From NCBI GenBank assembly GCA_002421965.1, contig DISN01000006.1, forward strand, positions 7,713 to 71,712: DNA of 64,000 bases, in the 5' to 3' direction. Under the pieces are notes generated by a model, which was not told the origin of the DNA, did no database searches, and saw only the letters and a list, made by a program, of their open reading frames with translations. The stretch is from Candidatus Saccharibacteria bacterium UBA6209. Its GTDB lineage: Bacteria; Patescibacteriota; Saccharimonadia; Saccharimonadales; Saccharimonadaceae. Both the position numbers and the translations under genes were made by a program. Position 1 is the stretch's first letter. Every line of letters begins with the position of its first letter. This document shows positions 9,177-16,386 of this stretch, one piece after another.

Positions 9177-10035
9177 CATCGCCCCTCTTGTGACGATCAA
9201 GCACCTTATTGACCTCTCCGTCCGCTAACTGATTTAATTCACGTGGCACATGAGTAAATTTCACACGCTTGAAGCCCTTGATTAACTCATTAACTCGCTC
9301 ATTAACCGGCCAAAGTTCACGATTTTTGATCTTATAGATGCCCTTTAGCTGATTTGCCACCAGCATACTATCCACCCTAACCTCAACTTTCTCGGCACCC
9401 AGCCTCTGAGCCGCCTCAAGCCCCTGGACAACCCCGTGATATTCAGCTTGATTATTAGTAGTTATACCCAAGTAATCACCCCCGTGGTCTACAATGTCAC
9501 CCCTATCAATCACCACATAGCCCGCAGCGGATGGACCAGGGTTGCCCCTGGAGCCGCCGTCAGTATAGACGATAATCGTATCCTCGGACGGCCTAGCTCG
9601 ATCGCTGTCATGGCTAGACATACCAGTTGGCATCGGCAAATTACCAATAACAATCTGACTAACATCGGTTATCTGACTTGCATCGACCTTACCCGGAGTA
9701 AACCAAACGTACCTATCATAATGACTGCTCAGCTTAATGGCGCCATGCCTATTGCCGACAACAACTCGATAAACCACAACTACGTACTGCAGGTCAGGAC
9801 TATCACGATCAACATAGGTAAATACATCCTCTAAATGCGGTGCTATATCACCCTTCAGTCCTATATCCTCTCGCAAATAGCGCCTTGCTGCATCATCGGG
9901 CTGCTCATTATTATTTACCCTGCCACCAGGAAGCTCAAACTGCCCGAGTATCGACTCACGACCATCAGATCGGCGAAGCAGTAAGACTTTGTCGTGATTT
10001 GTTACCCTAACTCTTATTGATATTCTTTGTGTCAT
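9169..10035 (-). CDS. NUDIX hydrolase fused to ribonuclease HI
   Basis: The 288-residue two-domain protein begins with a NUDIX fold (residues about 1-135). Its box reads GRVNNNE ... RYLREDIGL, which keeps most catalytic Glu/Asp but has Tyr where the first Glu of the REUxEE core is expected. The second part (about 150-288) is a full RNase HI domain: TDGGSRGNPGPSA, NNQAEYHGV, VRVDSMLVANQLKG and the late Asp in LADGEVNKVLD. It would remove RNA from RNA-DNA hybrids; the NUDIX half may clean nucleotides or be degenerate. The ATG lies 16 nt after the tRNA-Pro CCA with no Shine-Dalgarno between, so it may depend on tRNA processing. Confidence 0.88.
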   Translation of the reverse strand: MTQRISIRVRVTNHDKVLLLRRSDGRESILGQFELPGGRVNNNEQPDDAARRYLREDIGLKGDIAPHLEDVFTYVDRDSPDLQYVVVVYRVVVGNRHGAIKLSSHYDRYVWFTPGKVDASQITDVSQIVIGNLPMPTGMSSHDSDRARPSEDTIIVYTDGGSRGNPGPSAAGYVVIDRGDIVDHGGDYLGITTNNQAEYHGVVQGLEAAQRLGAEKVEVRVDSMLVANQLKGIYKIKNRELWPVNERVNELIKGFKRVKFTHVPRELNQLADGEVNKVLDRHKRGDVV

Positions 10036-10051
10036 ATAATTTCAGTCTGGA

Positions 10052-10127
10052 TGGTCGGGATGACTGGACTTGAACCAGCGGCCTCACCACCCCCAGCGGT
10101 GCGCGCTACCAACTGCGCCACATCCCG
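10052..10127 (-). tRNA. tRNA-Pro (anticodon GGG)
   Basis: Cloverleaf on the minus strand: perfect 7-bp acceptor CGGGATG/CATCCCG, D-arm GCGC/GCGC, and anticodon stem CACCG/TGGTG with loop CTGGGGG (anticodon GGG). The T-arm contains TTCAAGT; the discriminator is A and CCA is encoded. It reads CCC/CCU. It lies 16 nt upstream of the NUDIX-RNase HI start on the same strand. Confidence 0.95.
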
Positions 10128-10309
10128 TTACATAAAAGCCCCAGGCGTTGCATCGAATGCTCGACATTCCCCGCATAACTGCAAGGTGGGTGCCCGCAAT
10201 TTACTACCACGGCAGTAAACCATTAGAGCTCCCTTATCGTATGATGTTAGGAAAATCATATGCACCCGAATGCTGCTTGGGGCTACTTATATTATAGCGC
10301 ACTCCGAGA

Positions 10310-10969
10310 CTAAAGACCAAGTCGAAAAATGAAAGAGAAAGCAGCCCATAGAACATCATTGGCTGAAATCATAATACTACCTATCACTGGCATGGCCAAC
10401 ATGACTATCGCTAAGACCAAAAATATACCATACTGCTCGATCTTCTCCATACCGCGCTGAACCATCTCTGGAGCTAGAGCGTATAATACCCTCGATCCGT
10501 CCAGGGGCGGAATCGGTAGCATGTTGAAAATAAAGAACGATAGGTTAACCATTACCCCATAAGATATAAATATACTCCAATACGAATCATAGGAAGCAAC
10601 TGAACCCACGCTGTTAATTACACCAGTGAGCACTCCGATTCCAAAAAACAGGAAGGCGAGTAGAAAATTAGTCAGAGGCCCAGCAACCGCCACTAAAGCC
10701 ATACCCCACTCGCCGTACCTTATCCTATGAGGATTGAGAGGTACAGGCCTTGCGCCGCCAAAAATCGGACCACCCATGACCGCCAAAAATAACGGTAACG
10801 CAATCGTCATGATTGGGTCGATATGCTTTATCGGATTCAAGCTCAACCTGCCCTGTGCCTTGGCGGTATCATCACCCAAAAAATAACCCAAAAACGCATG
10901 CATTGCCTCATGCAGAGTCATCGATAACAGTATCGTCACCAGGACAATAATCAAATAAGTAATATCCAT
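10310..10969 (-). CDS. Site-2 protease (M50) family membrane metalloprotease
   Basis: The 219-residue multi-pass membrane protein has the zinc-binding HExxH motif (LHEAMHAF, about residues 19-26) in its first segment and a late NMLPIPPLDGSR motif (about 150-161) that supplies the third, Asp ligand. It belongs to the compact, PDZ-less rhomboid-like/SREBP site-2 protease group that cuts substrates within membranes. The start follows AAGG. The neighbours give no substrate clue. Confidence 0.88.
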   Translation of the reverse strand: MDITYLIIVLVTILLSMTLHEAMHAFLGYFLGDDTAKAQGRLSLNPIKHIDPIMTIALPLFLAVMGGPIFGGARPVPLNPHRIRYGEWGMALVAVAGPLTNFLLAFLFFGIGVLTGVINSVGSVASYDSYWSIFISYGVMVNLSFFIFNMLPIPPLDGSRVLYALAPEMVQRGMEKIEQYGIFLVLAIVMLAMPVIGSIMISANDVLWAAFSFIFRLGL

Positions 10970-11150
10970 ACCTTATTATTGTACTACAAATGCCCCTACT
11001 AAACACCCCGAACTCCTCGCACTCAGCTACTGACAGTAGCCCCTACTCCAAATTTCCCGAGCCCCATTCCATAATCCATAATCTGAATTCTATATTCTAT
11101 TTTCCAAGTTCTGCTGCCTTTGTTAATGGGAATCCAGTCGACTCGGCGGG
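10970..11150. other. Intergenic stretch with AT-rich degenerate repeat
   Basis: No gene. At about 11047-11108 it contains a degenerate run of TTCTATTTTCC / CCATAATCC type words that recurs near 12970, 49003 and 49570. Confidence 0.4.
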
Positions 11151-11300
11151 TTCAGGGGTGGTCACCCCTTTACGCCACGCCTCGCTTTGTGGACTCCCGG
11201 AAATTAACCCCTCCGGAGTCTCCACTGAGCCCTTGAGGTCTCAGTGTCAACCCCATCGGCGTTAATTTAAGAGACAGCGAACCCCGTTCCCGCTGTCGCG
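11150..11300. ncRNA. GC-rich cluster of stem-loops, candidate structured RNA
   Basis: Successive inverted repeats: 11154-11160/11163-11169 (perfect 7 bp), 11191-11201/11212-11220 (one bulge), 11223-11229/11240-11246 (perfect 7 bp) and 11274-11279/11291-11296. GC-rich structured sequence continues to about 11360. No coding frame looks real. It lies downstream of the NHL-prepilin gene on the minus strand and could be its 3' UTR or an independent RNA. It matches no family I know. Confidence 0.35.
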
Positions 11301-11415
11301 GTTGCCGTAAACGCCCGGGAAGACTCCCCGAGTGCAATCTGGCTCGATAGCGGGCAGCCGCCTGAGTCCGTTTGAAGGAGAATTGAACCTATAGCAACGG
11401 GAAGCTGTAGTCTCG

Positions 11416-12897
11416 CTACTCTATTTTGCGGATGCGGTTGTTGCCGCTGTCGGCCACATAAATAACACCTGAAGGGCCCACTTCGACGTCAGCTGGACTA
11501 AAAAACTTGGCAGATTTTGACGGTCCGTCGACATATCCTGCGGACAGCGATCCGGCGATAGTCGTCACCCAGCCACTAGGAGTAACCTTACGTATGAGGT
11601 TATTCTGGGTGTCAGCGACATAGAGATTGCCACTGCTGTCGATAGCGATCCCCTGGGGGCCGTTGAATTGCGCGGACACTCCACGTCCGTTAGCTGAGCC
11701 TGCAACGCCCGAACCGACGAATCCAACGACGTAGCCAGAGCTCGACAGAATCCTTATTCTGTGATTACCTGTATCGGCAACATAAATAGTGCCGTTGGGA
11801 GCTACAGCAATCCCCCGCGGGCCACTAAACTGTGCGGCAACACCCTGTCCGTCACGGTAACCTGCAGCACCAGACCCAGCGAAGGTTGAGACATTCCCGG
11901 ATGGCGTAATTTTTCGAATGCGATTGTTTCCAGCGTCTGCAACATATATGTTGCCGGTTTGGTCGGTATCTAGAGATTGAGGCATGTTTAGTTGCGCTGA
12001 CAACCCTTGTCCATCTTGATATCCATTAGTAGAACCCGCTAGAGTTGCGACAAGTCCTGAAGGCGTGATCGTTCGGATGCGACCACTGTTATACTCGCTG
12101 ACGTATGCCAACCCGGAGGAGTTTACTGCAAGACCTTCGGGAATAGCGAAGCCTGCTGATGATCCTTGCCCATCACGGCTTCCGTGGATGCTACTTCCTG
12201 CCAACGTTGTAACTAGACCAGCCGGAGAGATCGACCTGATGGCATTGGTTCTGTCTGTTGAGAGCAAGTTGCCATTCGAAGCTAGAGCGAGCCGCATCGG
12301 CATGTAAAAGCGAGCCTCCGCTCCTTGGCCATCAACGAATCCACGCTCAGAGCCAGCCAAAGTGGTGACCGTTAATTCTCGATCTTCTACTGGTCCGATT
12401 TCGGTAATGACGGCTGCATGTTCTAGGCAGACGCCTTCATGAATGACGCCCTCTTCGGATATCCAGAATCGAGCTTTGTTCCGGACGGCGCTTAAGCAGT
12501 ATTTTTCACCCTCGCTTCGGAGGCTGTATAAGAATTCAGTCTTCTCGGTCTTGGGTAGCGCCCCACCACTAGTGTCTTCGTCAGAGTATGTGCCACCTCC
12601 TTCTTGAGTGCGCTCGACTTCGAGATATTTCGATGCGTTGCGAAGGTCGGACTGAGCTACGGACTCATCGACACGATCGAGGATCCCGCGATAGGATACG
12701 AGGCTTATCGAGGCGAGTATTGCAATCACTACAATGACGATCAGGAGTTCGACGATGGTGAGACCGGAGGAGTGTTTGGGTGTTGCTGGCGATTGAATCC
12801 GTTGAGATATCTGCTTTATGCGTGTATGCGCAACGCTACCTTGGTTGTGGTGGCTATTACTATTTACTACGCTTAACAAACTATTTGCTTGACCCAC
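11416..12897 (-). CDS. Prepilin-like protein with C-terminal NHL-repeat propeller
   Basis: The 493-residue protein has a 40-residue basic leader, a class III prepilin site SG|LTIVE and a hydrophobic helix (about residues 45-68) typical of type IV pilins. After a pilin-like stalk with a Cys pair (about 80-160), the rest is about six NHL repeats of roughly 54 residues (SNGNLLSTDRTNAIRSI, NGTIYVADTGNHRIR, SGNLYVADTQNNLIR), i.e. a beta-propeller. The GTG start has a good AGGAG. PilD (28798-29685) would process it. It is probably a pilus-tip or surface protein presenting a ligand-binding propeller. The fusion is unusual. Confidence 0.88.
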   Translation of the reverse strand: MGQANSLLSVVNSNSHHNQGSVAHTRIKQISQRIQSPATPKHSSGLTIVELLIVIVVIAILASISLVSYRGILDRVDESVAQSDLRNASKYLEVERTQEGGGTYSDEDTSGGALPKTEKTEFLYSLRSEGEKYCLSAVRNKARFWISEEGVIHEGVCLEHAAVITEIGPVEDRELTVTTLAGSERGFVDGQGAEARFYMPMRLALASNGNLLSTDRTNAIRSISPAGLVTTLAGSSIHGSRDGQGSSAGFAIPEGLAVNSSGLAYVSEYNSGRIRTITPSGLVATLAGSTNGYQDGQGLSAQLNMPQSLDTDQTGNIYVADAGNNRIRKITPSGNVSTFAGSGAAGYRDGQGVAAQFSGPRGIAVAPNGTIYVADTGNHRIRILSSSGYVVGFVGSGVAGSANGRGVSAQFNGPQGIAIDSSGNLYVADTQNNLIRKVTPSGWVTTIAGSLSAGYVDGPSKSAKFFSPADVEVGPSGVIYVADSGNNRIRKIE

Positions 12898-12970
12898 TCT
12901 TGCCTTCTCCTGGCATTGGTTAGTTATTGTACTTATGGTAAAAGTATACTACTTGGGGCGAGAAAAGCCA

Positions 12971-13006
12971 AGTTCTAGATTCTATTTTCCAAATTCCATA
13001 TTCTAC
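12971..13006. repeat. Degenerate AT-rich interspersed repeat
   Basis: Words such as TTCTATTTTCCAAATTCC recur, with variation, at about 11077-11108, 49003-49035 and 49568-49605, always between genes. Too degenerate to be called a mobile element. Confidence 0.4.
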
Positions 13007-13014
13007 CCCCCCTC

Positions 13015-13043
13015 TTGACTTATCCTCCATATACCGCTACAAT
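13015..13043 (+). promoter_or_regulatory. Promoter of rpmB
   Basis: TTGACT at 13015-13020, a 17-nt spacer and TACAAT at 13038-13043. The predicted start is near 13050, about 32 nt before the ATG. Confidence 0.7.
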
Positions 13044-13081
13044 ACTAAAGATTGATAAATTAACGTAAAGCGAGCAAAAAA

Positions 13082-13288
13082 ATGGCATCACGATGTGAAC
13101 TTACAGGCAAAGGCAAGCAGTCTGGCCACAACGTCAGCTTCTCTTTGAGGCGTACAAAGCGATTTTTCAAGCCAAACCTACAGAAAAAGACTTTCGTAGT
13201 AGACGGCCAAAAAGTCACTATGACATTGAGCACCCAGGCAATCCGCACCCTAAAGAAAAAGGGCCTGCTAGCTGCCCCAGCTAAATAA
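13082..13288 (+). CDS. rpmB: 50S ribosomal protein L28
   Basis: The 68-residue basic protein starts [19 protein letters not shown] and continues [16 protein letters not shown], the L28 signature. It is a single-gene unit with its own promoter and terminator. Only one Cys is present in the N-terminal region, so this is not the zinc-binding form. Confidence 0.96.
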   Translation: MASRCELTGKGKQSGHNVSFSLRRTKRFFKPNLQKKTFVVDGQKVTMTLSTQAIRTLKKKGLLAAPAK

Positions 13289-13301
13289 CCAGATTTATTA
13301 T

Positions 13302-13333
13302 AAAAACACCCCTTACTATACGGGGTGTTTTTT
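13302..13333. terminator. Bidirectional terminator after rpmB
   Basis: ACACCCC/GGGGTGT stem with A-run before and six T after. It can stop both rpmB and the convergent MBL-fold gene unit. Confidence 0.85.
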
Positions 13334-13348
13334 GCTGGCAGACCAGCT

Positions 13349-13987
13349 CTAGCTGCGACTGATCATTATAACAGACAGCCGGTCAGGTATGCTCGAGGTA
13401 TTCTTTAGCTTAAACTTAGGACCGGCCTCTATTACACCTGCACTCAGCTCGGTAACAATCAAATCAGCCTTTTCCTGAGGTACTTCATATTTTAGCGCCG
13501 GGTCGTCGAAGTGGACCGGCACAACTGCTTTTGGTTCTATCTGGCGAATAATCGCTGCAGCGTCCTTAGAATCCAGGGTTAGACCACCGCCACCAACTGG
13601 CACCACTACAATATCTACCATGCCAATAGCCTCTAGTTGGTCATCGTCAAGCTTAGGGGCGATATTTCCCAGAACGGCAATCTTAGTGTCGTCAATTGTT
13701 AGTCGATAAATAGTAGATGCCTTACCTTGGTCCTCTGCGTCGATATTCCTCCTGGCAGCAACACCAACAATCGACACATCGCCAACCTCATACTCGCCCG
13801 GACCGTCAAACAGCAGCCTGGAGTCGTTGCTTTTTGGCCTCAACCTATCTTCTGTCAATAATACAACACTATCCTTGACAGCAACATCCTTGTGGCCGGC
13901 TATGTCTAGCCCCGGATCAACAACAACCTTCAGTTTTTTTGTTGTAAATATTACAGCGTTAGCACCCTTATATTCTATGTCAAACAT
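13349..13987 (-). CDS. MBL-fold metal-dependent hydrolase family protein
   Basis: The protein has about 212 residues from the ATG at 13987, which has AAGGAGAG just upstream. It resembles the UlaG/UPF0173 branch of the metallo-beta-lactamase fold (KLKVVVDPGL, LLTEDRLRPKSND, GPGEYEVGDVSIVGV, VVPVGGGGLTLD, PKAVVPVHFDDP). The classical HxHxDH zinc motif is absent: the equivalent strand end reads LLTEDRLRPKSND, so it may be a degenerate hydrolase. It lies 10 bp after the winged-helix gene and is probably co-transcribed with it and miaA. Confidence 0.75.
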   Translation of the reverse strand: MFDIEYKGANAVIFTTKKLKVVVDPGLDIAGHKDVAVKDSVVLLTEDRLRPKSNDSRLLFDGPGEYEVGDVSIVGVAARRNIDAEDQGKASTIYRLTIDDTKIAVLGNIAPKLDDDQLEAIGMVDIVVVPVGGGGLTLDSKDAAAIIRQIEPKAVVPVHFDDPALKYEVPQEKADLIVTELSAGVIEAGPKFKLKNTSSIPDRLSVIMISRS

Positions 13988-13997
13988 ATCTCTCTCC

Positions 13998-14591
13998 TTA
14001 CTTTGACAGTATGCCTTCTGTATCCACCAAAACCGAACAGGCACCATTTATTATTTCTGAAACGAACTTATCTCTGACGCTCAACCTATAGTAAAAATCG
14101 TCATACGTCATGATTGTATAGTTTAGCTCCCGACCCTCGATCTTTTCGACCTTTTTCATAAAAGTGTCGACCTTTGACTGAGGCAGACTACCGACCAACA
14201 ATACATCGATTGGGCTAGCAGAGCCCCTAACTAAGATACCGGCCGTCAAAGCCAGCCTTATGCCAGACAGTTTAGCTAGCTCAGATCGCCACGATGGAGC
14301 TTCCGACGCAGCAGAATCAACCGATGATTTCTGTCGCTTATCGCCAAAAATCTGCCTCAATGGCTCATAGTGCTCGTATTGGCGATTTACCTCGTAGTAC
14401 AGCTTATTGTCGGCGCTATCAGAAACAATTATCCCTACACTCAGCATATTTGACAGCTCGCGCCTTACTGAATTAATCTGCTCATCGATTAGTCGAGTAA
14501 TCTCTCTGACGTAAAATGATTTACCGGGATTATTCAAAAATAGATGTAGTAATTTGATGCGAGTCTTTGAACCAAATAGTGCGTCAATCAT
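13998..14591 (-). CDS. Winged-helix transcriptional regulator-like protein
   Basis: From the ATG at 14591 the protein has 197 residues. An N-terminal ArsR-like winged helix (IDALFGSKTRIKLLHLFLNNPGKSFYVREITRL) is followed by a C-terminal domain with GILVRGSASPIDVLLVGSLPQ, resembling the nucleotidyltransferase-like fold linked to such domains in CPR bacteria. An upstream in-frame ATG at 14645 overlaps miaA and is less likely. It is probably a local regulator; targets are unknown. Confidence 0.7.
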   Translation of the reverse strand: MIDALFGSKTRIKLLHLFLNNPGKSFYVREITRLIDEQINSVRRELSNMLSVGIIVSDSADNKLYYEVNRQYEHYEPLRQIFGDKRQKSSVDSAASEAPSWRSELAKLSGIRLALTAGILVRGSASPIDVLLVGSLPQSKVDTFMKKVEKIEGRELNYTIMTYDDFYYRLSVRDKFVSEIINGACSVLVDTEGILSK

Positions 14592-14631
14592 GTTTATCTC
14601 ATCCGCTCCTTCTAGGATTATTGTATCATAG

Positions 14632-15513
14632 TTACCGACGACCACCTAGTTGGTCTACCAGATATTGTTCAGCGGACGGAAGATCTGCCCACAAAAGGTG
14701 TTCATTGCGGCGCAGCCAGGTCATCTGTCGCTTTGCTAACTGACGATCGCTAGCTATAAATCGCTCGACTAGTTCCGTCTGAGAGATATTACCCCGTAAA
14801 AACTCGCGTGCTATCGGGTAAATATTACCCGTCATGGCCTCGCTGTCCCAGCCATATTTCTTGCCCAATATCATAGCCTCTTTTACAACTTCATTATCAA
14901 ATATTTGTTCAGACCTATCTCGTATTCTGCTATGTAAGGTGCTTATGCTTGTTGCTATTCCGACAACAATTGTATTATTCAGAGGAGTCGCTCGCCTCTT
15001 GAGTTGCACCCCCCCTAGCTCGATTGCTCGAATAATATATCTTTTGTTTTGTGAATTTTCTGGCAATTTTATGTTGTGTTTTACACAATAATCATGGAGT
15101 TGCTTTATGCTCATTTGTTCAAACTCGTAACGAACTTGTTCATCTGGACTTAGGCCAAACTGAAAATTAAATATCACCGAATCAATATACAAACCCGTTC
15201 CACCAACCAAAAAAGGAATCTTTTGTCGATTGCGGATGTCGGCGATTTTAGCATTAGCGTACTCCTTAAAGTCAGCAGCCGTAAATCGATCACCCGGCTC
15301 TACCAGGTCAACCCCCCAGTGTGGCACCCGTGCCTGATCATTAGCTGTAGGCTTAGCGGTACCGACGTCCATTCCTCGATAAATCGTCCGACTATCAGCA
15401 CAGATAATCTCCCCGTTGAACCGCTCGGCTAGACTAATCGCCAGGCCTGTCTTGCCACTGGCGGTCGGACCAGCTATCACTACTAGCGGCGGTGTCACGC
15501 CCCTGGTCTCCAT
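14632..15513 (-). CDS. miaA: tRNA dimethylallyltransferase
   Basis: The 293-residue protein has the P-loop AGPTASGKT (about 14-22), then ICADSRTIYRGMDVGTAKP, VPHWGVDLVEP and GGTGLYIDS, all MiaA hallmarks. It prenylates A37 of tRNAs reading U-starting codons. The length is slightly under the usual 300-315. Its start overlaps the end of the ATL gene by 19 bp, showing a packed operon. Confidence 0.95.
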   Translation of the reverse strand: METRGVTPPLVVIAGPTASGKTGLAISLAERFNGEIICADSRTIYRGMDVGTAKPTANDQARVPHWGVDLVEPGDRFTAADFKEYANAKIADIRNRQKIPFLVGGTGLYIDSVIFNFQFGLSPDEQVRYEFEQMSIKQLHDYCVKHNIKLPENSQNKRYIIRAIELGGVQLKRRATPLNNTIVVGIATSISTLHSRIRDRSEQIFDNEVVKEAMILGKKYGWDSEAMTGNIYPIAREFLRGNISQTELVERFIASDRQLAKRQMTWLRRNEHLLWADLPSAEQYLVDQLGGRR

Positions 15514-15818
15514 CGCCTATCCTCAAAGTCAACAACCCTATGACTGTCGTCAATCATTATGCCGTCTTGAGCTAACAGCTGTTGCTGCACTAACTGACCG
15601 CCAGGAAAGCCAGTGGCTAAGCCTCCCTTAGAATTAACCAGTCTGTGCCACGGTAAATTATCTGGCCCGCCGTGAGCAAGACCCCCGACGATCCTAGCCG
15701 CCAGCGGATGCCCCGACATCGCCGCCAGGTCACCATAAGTCGTAACTTTGTTGGACGGTAGTTCCTTCATAAGCCTATATACGCTGTCCCGCAAATTAGT
15801 TACTGGCAATTCGCTCAA
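15495..15818 (-). CDS. Alkyltransferase-like protein (ATL)
   Basis: The 107-residue protein has the O6-alkylguanine transferase DNA-binding fold (YGDLAAMSGHPLAARIVGGLAH). The active-site PCHR is replaced by PWHR (DNLPWHRLVNS), the mark of ATLs, which flag O6-alkylguanine for nucleotide excision repair instead of removing the alkyl group. The chosen TTG start at 15818 has GGAGG six bases upstream; a longer frame reaches 15869 but lacks a ribosome site. It overlaps the nucleotidase gene upstream and miaA downstream. Confidence 0.85.
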   Translation of the reverse strand: MSELPVTNLRDSVYRLMKELPSNKVTTYGDLAAMSGHPLAARIVGGLAHGGPDNLPWHRLVNSKGGLATGFPGGQLVQQQLLAQDGIMIDDSHRVVDFEDRRWRPGA

Positions 15819-16380
15819 TTTCCGCCTCCACCTCACGCCAATTTCGACAACGAACAATTGGCATATCACCTATATCTTCTGTCTGCCAGGGATAATCGCC
15901 AAACCACAGCAAGCCGCCCACGCCACAGTCACGGGCAGATACTAAATGCCGAAAACTATCATCAATCAATACATCCGCTCGCAACGCCTGGCAAACATCA
16001 CCCTTCGAGCCCTCCCAGCCGACAAACTCCATGGAAGTAAATACACCGTCCAAGTGCTTATCAAGCATGGCCTGTGTAAAATCACGCTCTTCCTCTTTAC
16101 GAGCAGTGACTAAGTGAAGCTCGTGTATTTTTGCCAGATTACGCAAAACTTTGACCTCATCTGGATCTGGCGAAAGACCCTTGTAGCCATCCGTTCTTTT
16201 TATTCCAGACCATCGCTCAAGTATGACCTCTTCGCTTGCGCCCCAAACAGACGGATCTGGACTATGTGCGTATTCTAGTGTGCCGCTTGTGCCATATGTA
16301 TTGTTATATGTATCAACAAAATACGGCGTAGTCGATACGAGAACGTCGTCACAATCTACTGCGATTACTAGCCTCTTCAC
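15796..16380 (-). CDS. HAD-like 5'(3')-deoxyribonucleotidase family (NT5C type)
   Basis: The 194-residue protein begins with HAD motif I VDCDDVLVSTTP (nucleophile Asp near residue 9), has motif II LVTARK near 105, and ends with an ADVLIDDSF motif IV near 151. This is the layout of NT5C-type phosphatases acting on nucleoside monophosphates. The start is GTG at 16380, 6 bp after the thrS stop. The substrate is not proven. Confidence 0.8.
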   Translation of the reverse strand: MKRLVIAVDCDDVLVSTTPYFVDTYNNTYGTSGTLEYAHSPDPSVWGASEEVILERWSGIKRTDGYKGLSPDPDEVKVLRNLAKIHELHLVTARKEEERDFTQAMLDKHLDGVFTSMEFVGWEGSKGDVCQALRADVLIDDSFRHLVSARDCGVGGLLWFGDYPWQTEDIGDMPIVRCRNWREVEAEIERIASN

Positions 16381-16386
16381 CGCAGC

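Noticed and set aside
11350..11400. A tRNA T-arm-like GGTTCAATTC on the minus strand
   Set aside because: No matching stems or cloverleaf around it.
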